Of a stretch of DNA of 64,000 nt, positions 16,605 to 25,021 are shown piece by piece (the first letter of the stretch is position 1; each line of letters begins with the position of its first letter). The notes under the pieces were generated by a model. That model searched no databases. It was not told where the DNA came from and saw only the letters and a list, made by a program, of their open reading frames with translations. Origin of the DNA: Streptomyces sp. TLI_171 (GTDB lineage Bacteria > Actinomycetota > Actinomycetes > Streptomycetales > Streptomycetaceae); the NCBI RefSeq assembly GCF_003610255.1, contig NZ_RAPS01000001.1:3782001-3846000 (forward strand), in the 5' to 3' direction. A program made the position numbers and the translations under genes.

Positions 16605-17120
16605 GTGGCGTTGATGGTGGCACGAGCTGTGCCAGTTCAGGCCGGGTCGTCCTCATCGGCCATGGCCGTTCCGCACGGTCCGGCCAGTGTTTCGGCAGCG
16701 CGGCGGAGGCTGCGCAACGATCTCGGCGATCGCTCGATACCGGATGCGGTGATTGACGACGCGGTGTTGATCCTCTCCGAACTGCTCAGCAATTCCTGCC
16801 GGCACGCCAGGCCGCTGCCGGTCGAGGAGCCGGTCGACCAGCCGGACGACGACGCGGACGCGGAGATCGGTACCGTGCTGGTGAGTTGGCGGATGCAGGG
16901 CGACGGCCTGCTGACCCTCGAGGTGACGGACGGCGGGGCGAGCACCCGGCCGATGCCGGCCGGCCCGTCGGTGACGGCGCACGGCGGCCGCGGGCTGAAC
17001 ATCGTCGGCCAGCTGGCCCGGGACTGGGGCGTGCGACACGCACCCGGTCAGGTGACGGTGTGGGCGGAGCTGCCGGCGTTCGGGCAGGTCGCGCGCGGCG
17101 GGGAGCGGCGCAGCGCCTGA
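16605..17120 (+). CDS. ATP-binding protein, anti-sigma-factor-like (HATPase_c)
   Basis: A 171-residue protein with a GHKL ATPase fold of the RsbW/SpoIIAB type. The N-box is VLILSELLSNSCRHA, the G1 box VTDGGASTRP and the G2 box GGRGLNIVGQLA. An acidic insert (VEEPVDQPDDDADAE) after the N-box is unusual and may be a loop. Streptomycetes have many such single-domain proteins; known ones bind sigma factors or anti-anti-sigma factors. GTG 16605 has a near-perfect AAGGAGGT at 16591-16598. No sigma or anti-anti-sigma gene is adjacent, so the partner is unknown. Confidence 0.82.
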   Translation: MALMVARAVPVQAGSSSSAMAVPHGPASVSAARRRLRNDLGDRSIPDAVIDDAVLILSELLSNSCRHARPLPVEEPVDQPDDDADAEIGTVLVSWRMQGDGLLTLEVTDGGASTRPMPAGPSVTAHGGRGLNIVGQLARDWGVRHAPGQVTVWAELPAFGQVARGGERRSA

Positions 17121-17185
17121 GGGCGGTGGTGCGGGCGAAGTAGGCTGCCCGGTGCAACGTCCGACCTCCCCGGGAGAGCCGCACC

Positions 17186-18163
17186 ATGGCCAAGAAGGCC
17201 GCGAAGAAGCAGCCCAGCCAGTCCACCGTCGTCGAGGGCGAGGTTCCGGTCGTCGGCGCGCGCGAGGCGTGTCCGTGCGGTTCGGGCCGCCGGTACAAGG
17301 CCTGCCACGGCCGTCAGGCGGCGCACGCGGTGCAGGAGTTGGTGCACCGTCCGTTCGAGGGACTGCCGGGCGAGGCGGACTGGGTGGCGCTGCGCGAGCT
17401 GGTGCCGGCCGCCACGGTGCCGCTGAAGCTGGCCGCCGGGGTGGCCGAGGAGGCCGTCGGCGAGGTTCCGTCGGTGACGCTGGCGACGGTGCTGCCGCTG
17501 GCCTGGCCGGCGCTGCGGCGCCCGGACGGCTCGATCCTGCTGGGCCTGCAGACGCAGTCCTCCTCGGGCGACCTGAGCCGTGACCTGGCGGACGCGCTGG
17601 AGCTGGCGCTGGCCACCGAGCCGGGCACCTCGGTGCCGGCCCGCCGGACCAACCCGGGCGGCCGCCGCCTGCAGGAACTGCTGGACACCACGGCGGAGTT
17701 CACCCCCGAGGTGTTCACCGGCTTCGAGTTCTGGCTGGAGGACGCCGAGTCGGCGACCGGCGAGGTGGCGGCCTCGCTGGAGCGGGCGAACGCCTCCGCG
17801 ATCCCGACCGAGAAGCTGGCCGGCGTGGACTCCGCGTACTGGTGCGGCACGCCGGACAAGAACCACCTGCGCTGGGTGATGACCGTCCCCGAGGAGCAGC
17901 TGCTGGACGCGCTGGCCCGGCTGTCGGCGGCCGGTGAGGCCTCGCTGGGCGAGGGCACCAAGCTGGTCGGGTCGTTCCGGGCGCACGGCCTGACCGTGCC
18001 GGTGTGGGACCTGCCGGTGGAGATGGCCGCGGCCGAGGTGGAGAAGCCGGCCGTCGAGTTCGCCGCGAAGCTCGCCGAGGTGCTGGCCGCGCCCGCGCCG
18101 CTGACCGCGGAGGAGCGCCGGGCCCGGGCGAATCTGGTGAGCCGTCAGATCACCCTGAACTAG
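17186..18163 (+). CDS. SEC-C motif protein (DUF5926-like)
   Basis: A 325-residue protein with a basic N-terminus (MAKKAAKKQPSQ), then the zinc-binding SEC-C motif CPCGSGRRYKACHG (~31-44), as found at the C-terminus of SecA and in many small proteins. The remaining ~280 residues correspond to the actinobacterial DUF5926 type, with no catalytic motif visible. The arrangement after the RsbW-like gene and before the primase-like gene seems typical of streptomycetes. Function is unknown. Confidence 0.78.
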   Translation: MAKKAAKKQPSQSTVVEGEVPVVGAREACPCGSGRRYKACHGRQAAHAVQELVHRPFEGLPGEADWVALRELVPAATVPLKLAAGVAEEAVGEVPSVTLATVLPLAWPALRRPDGSILLGLQTQSSSGDLSRDLADALELALATEPGTSVPARRTNPGGRRLQELLDTTAEFTPEVFTGFEFWLEDAESATGEVAASLERANASAIPTEKLAGVDSAYWCGTPDKNHLRWVMTVPEEQLLDALARLSAAGEASLGEGTKLVGSFRAHGLTVPVWDLPVEMAAAEVEKPAVEFAAKLAEVLAAPAPLTAEERRARANLVSRQITLN

Positions 18164-18268
18164 CCGGAAGTGACCTGCGTCACATTTTGGCCGCGCCGCC
18201 GGGAATCCCAAGAGCCTTTCGGCGCGGACAAATTGGCGCGGAGCCGGATCTTTGTTACTGTTTGAACA

Positions 18269-18308
18269 GTCCGACCGCTGGTGCATCCCCCGTCGCCAGC
18301 GGTCGGAC
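18269..18308. terminator. Strong bidirectional terminator hairpin
   Basis: A perfect 13-bp stem, GTCCGACCGCTGG (18269-18281) with its complement (18296-18308), has a 14-nt loop and is followed by a T-rich stretch (ATTTCGCTTTT). It lies between the convergent SEC-C and primase-like genes. Confidence 0.8.
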
Positions 18309-18367
18309 ATTTCGCTTTTCCGGCCCGGACGACGAGCTTACCTGACGGAGCATCATCAAATGCCAGG

Positions 18368-19030
18368 TCAGCGGTGCGGCAGGGCGACCGCGCTGGCCGT
18401 GATCAACCCGCCCAGCAGCGTCCCCACGTCAGGCAGCCAGGGCCGCCCCGGCCCCGGCCGGCGCACCCAGTGCACCGGGCCAGCGCCCGTCCGCGACGGC
18501 GGCAGCACCAGGTAGCCGCCCGGCCCGTGGTAGCGCAACGCCCCCGGCACCCACGGCCGTTCCGCCAGCAGCCCGCCGAGCTCCGGCAGCGTGTACGGGG
18601 CGGTCAGCAGCACGAACCGGCCGGGCGTGCCGAGCACCGGGCCGTAGGGGACGCCGATCTCGTCCAGGTGCCGCAACAGCCACGGCCCGGCCGGGCGGGG
18701 CAGGCTCACCGCGCCCAGCGCGCGCCCGGTCGCCGCCAGCACCGGGGCGCCCGGCGCCCGGCGCCCGAACCACCAGCGCACCATCCGCGGGTCGGTGGTG
18801 GCCGCCTCCAGCGGCGGGTCGCACGGGTGGGCGCCCGGGATCGTGCAGGCCAGGTCGGCGCAGGAGCACGGGCCGGCCGTGCCGCGCAGCGGGCGCGCTC
18901 CCGGCACCACCGGCCAGCCGTACCCGACGGCGGCCTGCAGGGCGGCGGCGAGCGCCAGCGTCCGGCCGCGGCGGCCGGGCCACCACTGGCCCACCCGCTC
19001 GGACAGCTGCTCTCGGCGGGGTGGGCGCAT
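18368..19030 (-). CDS. Prim-Pol-like protein (bifunctional primase/polymerase N-terminal type)
   Basis: A 220-residue protein resembling the streptomycete small proteins annotated as bifunctional DNA primase/polymerase: AALQAAVGYGWPVVPGARP, Cys-rich GPCSCADLACTIPGAHPCDPP, then PRMVRWWFGRRAPGAPVLAATG. The catalytic Asp-x-Asp/Glu of active Prim-Pol domains is not evident, so polymerase activity is doubtful. The Cys/His cluster (~54-69) may bind zinc. It is divergent from the phosphatase-like gene. Confidence 0.65.
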   Translation of the reverse strand: MRPPRREQLSERVGQWWPGRRGRTLALAAALQAAVGYGWPVVPGARPLRGTAGPCSCADLACTIPGAHPCDPPLEAATTDPRMVRWWFGRRAPGAPVLAATGRALGAVSLPRPAGPWLLRHLDEIGVPYGPVLGTPGRFVLLTAPYTLPELGGLLAERPWVPGALRYHGPGGYLVLPPSRTGAGPVHWVRRPGPGRPWLPDVGTLLGGLITASAVALPHR

Positions 19031-19380
19031 GGCGACTCGTTCCTTTCCGCTTCCGATCGACGATCAGCGTGGGCGGGGGTGGCGGGCGGTGCGTGTGCGT
19101 CTCGGCTACCCGCCGCTGGAACGAGAATCCCCCATACGTCCGGATGGACGCGGCCGCGCGCGCCCCGGTTCCACCGTACGAGTGAGTGCGCTCCGGCCCG
19201 GGTGGCGGCCCGGCGGCCTGCGCATACGATCCCTGGCACGTTCGGCCGCCGCACTTCTGGACATGCCCCGATCGGCCTGTGTACAAGTGGGGGAATCGTG
19301 CCGAGTAGTGAGTAAAGACATCGTTTCGGTCGGTCTCGGGGGTCCTGCGTGACACGTTCCGGATTGTGGGGAGTTGCGAC
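19031..19380. other. 350-bp divergent intergenic region
   Basis: This region separates the primase-like gene (minus) from the phosphatase-like gene (plus). It holds a short inverted repeat, CGTCC-GGAT-GGACG (19137-19150), but no promoter boxes I would defend. GGGGAG before the ATG at 19381 is the ribosome site of the plus-strand gene. No coding frame is supported. Confidence 0.4.
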
Positions 19381-20748
19381 ATGACCGACGTCCAGCCGTT
19401 GACGTCCGCGCCGCTGACGGCCGAGCCGGTGCTGCTGCCGGAGCTCGGCGAGGTCCCGGTGGCCGATCTGCAGGACCGTTTGGCCGGATGGCTGTCCGAT
19501 TTCACCAGCCTGCAGGAGCACCTGGAGCTGCTGGCCCGCGCCGACGGCCTGCCCGGCACACTGGACGCGCTGCTCGACTCCGGCGCGGCGCTGCTCGGCG
19601 CCCGCCGCGGCCTGGTGGTCACCCTGCGGCCGGGGCCCGCCCGCACCCTGGGCCGACCGGTCGGGCTCGGCCTGGACCGGGCGATGCTCGGCGCGCTGGA
19701 GACCGTCCCGGTCGAGCACGGCCCGTTCGCGGGGCTGCTCAGCGCCGGGGCGAACGGCCGGCTGCTGATCGCCGACCTGGCCGCCGACCCGGCGGTGGGC
19801 GACCGGTTCCGCGAGGTCGCCGCCCAGCTCGGCCTGGGCGCCTGCTACGCGCTGCCGCTGGCCACCGAACGCGAGGGCGCGCTCGGCGCCGCCGTCTGGT
19901 TCTACGACGAGCCCGGCCGGCCCGAGCAGCGCCGCGAGCACCTGGTGCGCCGCTACTGCGAGTTCGCCGCGCCGCTGCTGGCCCGCCAGCTGGAGGCGGA
20001 CCGGGCGGTGCGCGCCACCGAGTCGCTGCGCCGCTCGCTGCTGCCCGACCACCTGCCCGCCCGGGACGGCCTGAAGGTCGCGGCGCGCTGCGTGCCGGCC
20101 GCGCTGGAGCACTCGGCGGGCAGCGACTGGTACGACGCGATCGCGCTGCCCGACGACACCCTGGGCCTGACCGTGGGCAGCGTGCTCGGCGGCGGCCCGA
20201 GCGCCGGACCGGGCGCGGGCGCCGGGGCAATCGCCGCGATGGGCCGGGTCCGGGCCGCGCTGCGCGCCTACGCGGTGCTGGAGGGCGAGGACCCGGTGTC
20301 GGTGCTGGGCGACCTGGAGCTGCTGCTGAAGACCACCGAGCCGACCAGGTCCGCCACCGCGGTGTACGCCTGCGTGGACCCGGCCGAGCGGCGGATCGCG
20401 CTGGCCGGCGCGGCGAACTGCCCGCCGGTGCTGCTCACCCGGTACGGGGCGAACTTCGTGGAGACCTCACTGTCCGCGCCGCTCGGCATGCTGAGCTGCT
20501 GGGAGGCGCCCGGGGTGGAGCTCACCGCGGACCGCGGCGACGTGCTGGTGCTGTACACCGAGGGCCTGGCGCGCCGGTTCGCACCGACCCTGCACGCCGG
20601 GCAGAGCGCGCTGCGCCGGGCCGCCGCCGACGCCCCCAGGGACGTCCGGCTGGACCCGGACCGGCTCTGCGCGCACCTGCTGGAGCAGGCCGGCGGCGAC
20701 GGACCGGGCGAGGACGACCTGGTGCTGCTGGCGGTCCGCTTCGAGTGA
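19381..20748 (+). CDS. GAF plus SpoIIE/PP2C-like protein, probably a pseudophosphatase
   Basis: A 455-residue protein. A GAF-like sensor occupies ~50-200 (TLDALLDSGAALLGARRGLVV, AAQLGLGACYALPLATE). The C-terminal half has the PPM/SpoIIE fold (ESLRRSLLPDHLPARDGLKVAARCVPA, GSDWYDAIALPDD). However the GDVxGHG motif is GSVLGGG (~265-271), so a metal-binding Asp is Ser, and the TDGL motif is TEGL (~393). The last DD pair (GEDDLVLL) is kept. Active members dephosphorylate anti-anti-sigma factors; this one may only bind. The RsbW-like gene two genes away is a possible functional neighbour. Confidence 0.8.
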   Translation: MTDVQPLTSAPLTAEPVLLPELGEVPVADLQDRLAGWLSDFTSLQEHLELLARADGLPGTLDALLDSGAALLGARRGLVVTLRPGPARTLGRPVGLGLDRAMLGALETVPVEHGPFAGLLSAGANGRLLIADLAADPAVGDRFREVAAQLGLGACYALPLATEREGALGAAVWFYDEPGRPEQRREHLVRRYCEFAAPLLARQLEADRAVRATESLRRSLLPDHLPARDGLKVAARCVPAALEHSAGSDWYDAIALPDDTLGLTVGSVLGGGPSAGPGAGAGAIAAMGRVRAALRAYAVLEGEDPVSVLGDLELLLKTTEPTRSATAVYACVDPAERRIALAGAANCPPVLLTRYGANFVETSLSAPLGMLSCWEAPGVELTADRGDVLVLYTEGLARRFAPTLHAGQSALRRAAADAPRDVRLDPDRLCAHLLEQAGGDGPGEDDLVLLAVRFE

Positions 20749-20885
20749 CCGCGTCGGGCCGGCGCCGGGTACCCGAACGCCCTTTCTCCGCTCGAACGGC
20801 CCTACGTACCATGGGGGCGACATCCGCCCGCGCGCCCCGCGATCCGGGGACGGGCGGGCGGTAGCACGCGCAAGGAGGCGACGTA

Positions 20886-22379
20886 GTGACCGAGGACCGC
20901 AGCCCGGCGGTGTCCGAGAACCCCGAGGGGTCCGTCGAGGGCGAGGAGGCCGAGCAGCCGATCAAGAGCCGCAAGAACGGCCTGTACGGCGAGATCTCCG
21001 AGGAGCTCGCCGCGTCCATGCGCACCGGCTGGGCCGACACCGAGCTGCGCGGCCTGCAGCCCGTCGCCCAGGCCCCGTACGCGGCCGAGCGGCGCGCCAA
21101 GCTGTCCGCCGCCTTCCCCGGCGAGCGCCTGGTGGTCCCGGCCGGCAACCTGCGCACCCGCGCCAACGACACCGAGTACGCGTTCCGCGCCGCCAGCGAG
21201 TACGTGCACCTGACCGGCAACCGGACCGAGGACGCGATCCTGGTCGGCGAGCCGGTCGACGGCGGCCACGTCTTCGCGCTCTACCTGCTGCCGCGCTCCG
21301 ACCGGGAGAACGGCGAGTTCTGGCTGAGCGGCCAGGGCGAGTTGTGGGTCGGCCGCCGGCACTCGCTCGCCGAGTCCGAGCAGTTGTACGGCCTGCCCGT
21401 GCGGGACGTCCGCACCGCCGCCGAGGAGCTGGCCGCCGAGACCGTCCCGACCCGCCTGGTGCGCGGCTACGACGCCGCGCTGGAGGCCGCGCTCGCCGAC
21501 CAGCTCGACGAGGAGAAGGACGACGAGCTGAAGGTGTTCCTGTCCGGGCTGCGCCTGGTCAAGGACGAGTGGGAGGTCGGCGAGCTGCGCGCCGCCTGCG
21601 ACGCCACCGTGAACGGCTTCACCGACGTGGTGCGCGAGCTCGGACTGGCGGTCGCCACCTCGGAGCGCTGGATCGAGGGCACCTTCTGGCGCCGCGCCCG
21701 GGTCGAGGGCAACGACGTCGGCTACGGCTCGATCGCTGCGGCCGGCCCGCACGCCACCACCCTGCACTGGGTGCGCAACGACGGCGACGTCCGCCCGGGC
21801 GAGCTGCTGCTGCTGGACGCGGGCGTGGAGACCCACACCCTGTACACCGCGGACGTCACCCGCACGCTGCCGATCAACGGCCGGTTCAACCCGCTGCAGC
21901 GCAAGATCTACCAGGCGGTGTACGACGCCCAGGAGGCCGGCATCGCCGCGGTGAAGCCGGGCGGGCAGTTCCGCGACTTCCACGACGCCGCGCAGCGGGT
22001 GCTCGCCGAGCGCCTGCTGGAGTGGGGCCTGCTGGACGCCTCGGTGTACGACGTGGAGAAGGTCCTGGAACTCGGCCTGCAGCGCCGCTGGACCCTGCAC
22101 GGCACCGGCCACATGCTCGGCCTGGACGTCCACGACTGCGCGCACGCCCGCCGCGAGAACTACGTGGACGCGCTGCTGGAGCCCGGCATGGTGCTGACCG
22201 TCGAGCCCGGCCTGTACTTCCAGGCCGACGACCTGACCGTGCCGGAGGAGTACCGCGGCATCGGCGTGCGGATCGAGGACGACATCCTGGTCACCGCCGA
22301 CGGCAACGAGAACCTCTCCGCCGGCCTGCCCCGGCAGGCCGACGAGGTGGAGGCCTGGATGGCCGGCCTCACCTCCTGA
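20886..22379 (+). CDS. pepP: Xaa-Pro aminopeptidase (aminopeptidase P)
   Basis: A 497-residue M24 metallopeptidase that removes N-terminal residues preceding proline. The N-terminal AMP_N domain is ~55-210. The pita-bread domain has the five metal ligands: Asp in LLLDAGVETH and TADVTRTLP, His in GTGHMLGLDVHD, Glu in LTVEPGLYF and Glu in GVRIEDDILVT. GTG 20886 follows AAGGAGG. The acidic N-terminal extension (EGSVEGEEAEQP) is usual for actinobacterial PepP. A strong terminator follows. Confidence 0.92.
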   Translation: MTEDRSPAVSENPEGSVEGEEAEQPIKSRKNGLYGEISEELAASMRTGWADTELRGLQPVAQAPYAAERRAKLSAAFPGERLVVPAGNLRTRANDTEYAFRAASEYVHLTGNRTEDAILVGEPVDGGHVFALYLLPRSDRENGEFWLSGQGELWVGRRHSLAESEQLYGLPVRDVRTAAEELAAETVPTRLVRGYDAALEAALADQLDEEKDDELKVFLSGLRLVKDEWEVGELRAACDATVNGFTDVVRELGLAVATSERWIEGTFWRRARVEGNDVGYGSIAAAGPHATTLHWVRNDGDVRPGELLLLDAGVETHTLYTADVTRTLPINGRFNPLQRKIYQAVYDAQEAGIAAVKPGGQFRDFHDAAQRVLAERLLEWGLLDASVYDVEKVLELGLQRRWTLHGTGHMLGLDVHDCAHARRENYVDALLEPGMVLTVEPGLYFQADDLTVPEEYRGIGVRIEDDILVTADGNENLSAGLPRQADEVEAWMAGLTS

Positions 22380-22387
22380 CGGAGCGT

Positions 22388-22432
22388 CACACCGAAGCCC
22401 CCGTCCGGCCGACCGGCGGGGGCTCCGGTGTG
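22388..22432 (+). terminator. Terminator after pepP
   Basis: A 16-bp stem (22388-22403 with 22417-22432) with one mismatch and a 13-nt loop begins 8 bp after the pepP stop. The arms include AAGCCCCCG and CGGGGGCT. Confidence 0.8.
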
Positions 22433-22433
22433 C

Positions 22434-22514
22434 TCAGTGCCGTCGGCCCCAGCCGGAGCGGGCGGCACGGGTCATGACATTCTTCTCGAAACGGGCACGG
22501 CTGGGCATGGGCAT
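22434..22514 (-). CDS. Candidate 26-residue basic peptide
   Basis: A short minus-strand frame starts at ATG 22514 with GGAG 7 nt upstream and reads MPMPSRARFEKNVMTRAAR followed by SGWGRRH. Seven of the 26 residues are Arg or Lys. It ends immediately beside the pepP terminator. It is too short to be sure it is expressed; conservation across streptomycetes would decide. Confidence 0.25.
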   Translation of the reverse strand: MPMPSRARFEKNVMTRAARSGWGRRH

Positions 22515-22677
22515 CGGACGCTCCGCAGCGGTAGTGGTGGACGGGAACGGGTCCCAGAGGTGACGACTCCTCATCCTCCCGGGAGGTTGTCACCCGATAC
22601 CAAAGGTTTTCCGCCCCCGGAGGCCCGAACGGCTACACTCGCGGCGAACCGCCCCTCGGCCGCACCTGGAGCTCCGC

Positions 22678-23694
22678 ATGGCCGCGCCCGTGCCCGTCAC
22701 CATCGGAAGGCGCCCGGCGCCCGTGCACACCGTCGCGGTGTACGCCTTCGCCGGCATGGCCCCGTTCGAGCTCGGCGTGGTGGTCGAGGTGTTCGCCCTC
22801 GCCCGGCCCGAGCTCGCCGGGCTGCTGGCCGCCCCCTGGTACGACGTCCGGGTGTGCGCGGAGCGGCCCGGTCACCCGCTGGAGGCGGTCGGCGGCTTCT
22901 CCCTGACGCCCCGTCACGGACTGGAGGAGCTCGCCGCCGCCGACACCGCCGTGGTGCTCGGCGTGCCCGACCCGCACGGCGAGGTCCCGCCCGCACTGGT
23001 CGCCGCGCTGCGCAGCGCGCACGCCCGCGGCGCCCGGATCGTCTCGATCTGCTCCGGCGCCTTCGCGCTGGCCGCCGCCGGACTGCTGGACGGCCTGCCA
23101 GCCACCACCCACTGGCGGTACGCGGAACTGCTGCGCCGCCGCCACCCGCGGGTCCGGGTCGACCCGGACGTGCTGTACGTCGACAACGGGCAGGTGCTGA
23201 CCAGTGCGGGCAGCGCCGCCGGCATCGACCTGTGCCTGCACCTGGTGCGCCAGGACCACGGCGCGAAGGTCGCCAACACCGTCGCCCGCCGCTTCGTCGT
23301 CCCCCCGCACCGGGACGGCGGGCAGGCGCAGTTCATCGAGGCGGCGGTGCGGCCGGTGGACGAGCCGGAGGACGGGGTGGCCCGCTCGATGCGCTGGGCA
23401 CTGGACCAGCTCGCCCGCCCGCTCACGGTGCCGCTGCTGGCCCGGGCGGCCGGCATGTCGGACCGCTCGTACCTGCGGCACTTCACCGCCCGCAACGGGG
23501 TCAGCCCGATGCGCTGGGTGGCGATCCAGCGCATCGCGGCCAGCCTGCCGCTGCTGGAGTCGCCGGAGGGCAGCGTGGAGGAGATCGCCGCGGCGGTCGG
23601 GTTCGAGTCCGCGGCGACCTTCCGCCACCACTTCGGGCGCACCATGCGCACCTCCCCGACCGCCTACCGGCGCACCTTCGGCCGGGCAGCCTGA
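22678..23694 (+). CDS. GlxA-type AraC-family regulator (DJ-1/PfpI-like plus AraC HTH)
   Basis: A 338-residue regulator with an N-terminal class-I glutamine amidotransferase-like domain (~15-190, VYAFAGMAPFELGVVVEVFA; nucleophile-elbow-like SICSGAFALAAAGLLDG) and a C-terminal double HTH of AraC type (~235-335, TVPLLARAAGMSDRSYLRHFTARNGVSPMRWVAIQRI, AAAVGFESAATFRHHFGRTM). Such proteins sense unknown small molecules; several affect nitrogen or redox metabolism. It is convergent with the TipA-like gene and no target gene is adjacent. Confidence 0.85.
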   Translation: MAAPVPVTIGRRPAPVHTVAVYAFAGMAPFELGVVVEVFALARPELAGLLAAPWYDVRVCAERPGHPLEAVGGFSLTPRHGLEELAAADTAVVLGVPDPHGEVPPALVAALRSAHARGARIVSICSGAFALAAAGLLDGLPATTHWRYAELLRRRHPRVRVDPDVLYVDNGQVLTSAGSAAGIDLCLHLVRQDHGAKVANTVARRFVVPPHRDGGQAQFIEAAVRPVDEPEDGVARSMRWALDQLARPLTVPLLARAAGMSDRSYLRHFTARNGVSPMRWVAIQRIAASLPLLESPEGSVEEIAAAVGFESAATFRHHFGRTMRTSPTAYRRTFGRAA

Positions 23695-23701
23695 CGGTCC
23701 G

Positions 23702-24469
23702 TCAGGACTGCTCCATCCGGTCCGCGTTGGCGTGGATCGCGTCCCGCAGCCAGGGCGCCAGGCCCGGGGCGAGCTTCTCGTACGTCTCGGTGAACCGCGG
23801 GTCGGCGACGTACATGTCGCCGAGGCAGCGGTGCATCTGCGGTGCGCAGTCGTAGAAGTTCCGGCCGATGTGCTGCCGGTGCTGCTCGGCGACGGCCGTC
23901 GCCTGCTCGCTGTCCGGGGTCGCCCCGGCGGTGAACGCCGCCACCAGGGCGTCGTTGATGCCGTCGGACTCGGCCTTGATCCGCTCCCAGTCCGCCTTGG
24001 TGTAGCGGGCGGTCCGCTGCTGGGACTGCTTCCAAGCGTCGGTGTCGCCCCAGCGCTGCTCGGCCTCGTCCTCCCAGTTCTCCTGGTAGTCCTTGCCGAA
24101 CACCTCGAACTTCTCCTCCGGGGTCAGCTGAATTCCCAAGGTCCTTGCCTCCATCGCTCTCTCGACCGCCGCGGCGAGGTCCTCCAGCTTCCGGATCCGG
24201 TCGCCGATCAGCTCGCGCTGCCGGCGCAGGTGCTCGGTCGGGCTGACCGAGCGGTCGTCCAGGATCGCCGCGATCTCCTCCAGCGGGAAGCCGAGTTCGC
24301 GGTAGAACAGGATCTGCTGCAGCCGGTCCAGTTCGGCCTCGCTGTAGCGCCGGTAGCCGGCCGGGGTGCGGCCGGTGGGCGACAGCAGCCCGATCTCGTC
24401 GTAGTGGTGCAGGGTGCGCACCGTGACGTTGGCGAGTCGGGCGAGCTGCCCGACCGTGTACCCGCTCAT
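23702..24469 (-). CDS. TipA-like MerR-family regulator
   Basis: A 255-residue regulator. The N-terminal MerR HTH is MSGYTVGQLARLANVTVRTL and RYSEAELDRLQQILFYRELGFPLEEIAAIL (~1-75), followed by a coiled-coil dimer helix (~78-110). The C-terminal ~140 residues are a TipAS-type drug-binding domain (YTKADWERIKAESDGI, AEQHRQHIGRNFYDCAPQMHRCLGDMYVAD, FTETYEKLAPGLAPWL). TipA proteins bind thiopeptides such as thiostrepton and activate their own gene. The promoter upstream matches that mode of control. This protein has one Cys in the NFYDC region, as TipA has for covalent capture. Confidence 0.9.
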   Translation of the reverse strand: MSGYTVGQLARLANVTVRTLHHYDEIGLLSPTGRTPAGYRRYSEAELDRLQQILFYRELGFPLEEIAAILDDRSVSPTEHLRRQRELIGDRIRKLEDLAAAVERAMEARTLGIQLTPEEKFEVFGKDYQENWEDEAEQRWGDTDAWKQSQQRTARYTKADWERIKAESDGINDALVAAFTAGATPDSEQATAVAEQHRQHIGRNFYDCAPQMHRCLGDMYVADPRFTETYEKLAPGLAPWLRDAIHANADRMEQS

Positions 24470-24506
24470 CGCGTCCTCCTCCTTCCGCTGCTCCGCTGTG
24501 TTCACC

Positions 24507-24537
24507 AGCCTCCGGCCTGACGCGACGTGAGGGTCAA
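24507..24537 (-). promoter_or_regulatory. tipA-type promoter and MerR operator
   Basis: On the minus strand TTGACC (24532-24537) and GAGGCT (24507-24512) are 19 bp apart, the long spacing typical of MerR-activated promoters. In the spacer lies CCTCACG-TCG-CGTCAGG (24516-24532), which resembles the dyad of the known tipA promoter. Transcription would start ~30 nt before the TipA-like gene. Confidence 0.8.
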
Positions 24538-24564
24538 GCGGGATCCTCCGGGCCGGCGGCGGTC

Positions 24565-24990
24565 TCAGTCGGCGACGCCGCGCTGCGCGACCACCTTGCC
24601 GATCCGCAGCCGGACCAGCAGTTCGCCGGGCACCCCGTTGCGGGCGGCGTACTCCTCGGCGCGGTCCTCGCCCATGTAGCGGGCGGCGATCCGGCCCGCC
24701 CAGTGCCGGACGTCGGCGAGGTCCTCGATCAGCGTCGCCTCGCCCTCCACCAGGACGAAGGCGAACGGCGGGCGGTCGTCGTCCACGCAGAGCGCGGCGC
24801 GGCCGTCGCGGGCCAGGGTGCGGCCCTTGACGGTGTCCCGGCCGGTGTTGAAGACCAGGTCCTCGCCGTCCAGCAGGAACCAGATCGGGGCGACGTGCGG
24901 GCGGCCGTCGGCGCGGGTGGTGGCGAGTTTTCCGGTGCGGGTGCCGTGGGCGAGGAAGGCGCGCCACTCGGGCTCGGTCATGGTGGGCAT
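24565..24990 (-). CDS. PPOX-class (F420- or FMN-dependent) split-barrel oxidoreductase
   Basis: About 141 residues forming a pyridoxamine 5'-phosphate oxidase-like split barrel: KLATTRADGRPHVAPIWFLLDGEDLVFNTG and TVKGRTLARDGRAALCVDDDRPPFAFVLVEGEATL. This resembles the small F420-dependent PPOX reductases common in actinobacteria. Three Met codons (24999, 24990, 24981) could be starts; 24990 is a compromise and none has a strong ribosome site. Substrate unknown. Confidence 0.75.
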   Translation of the reverse strand: MPTMTEPEWRAFLAHGTRTGKLATTRADGRPHVAPIWFLLDGEDLVFNTGRDTVKGRTLARDGRAALCVDDDRPPFAFVLVEGEATLIEDLADVRHWAGRIAARYMGEDRAEEYAARNGVPGELLVRLRIGKVVAQRGVAD

Positions 24991-25021
24991 GGCTGCCATC
25001 CTGGCAGCTGCGGCGGGCCGG

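Noticed and set aside
16605..20748. A complete sigma-factor partner-switching module
   Set aside because: Only an RsbW-like ATPase and a phosphatase-like protein are seen, separated by two unrelated genes; no sigma factor or anti-anti-sigma factor is present.
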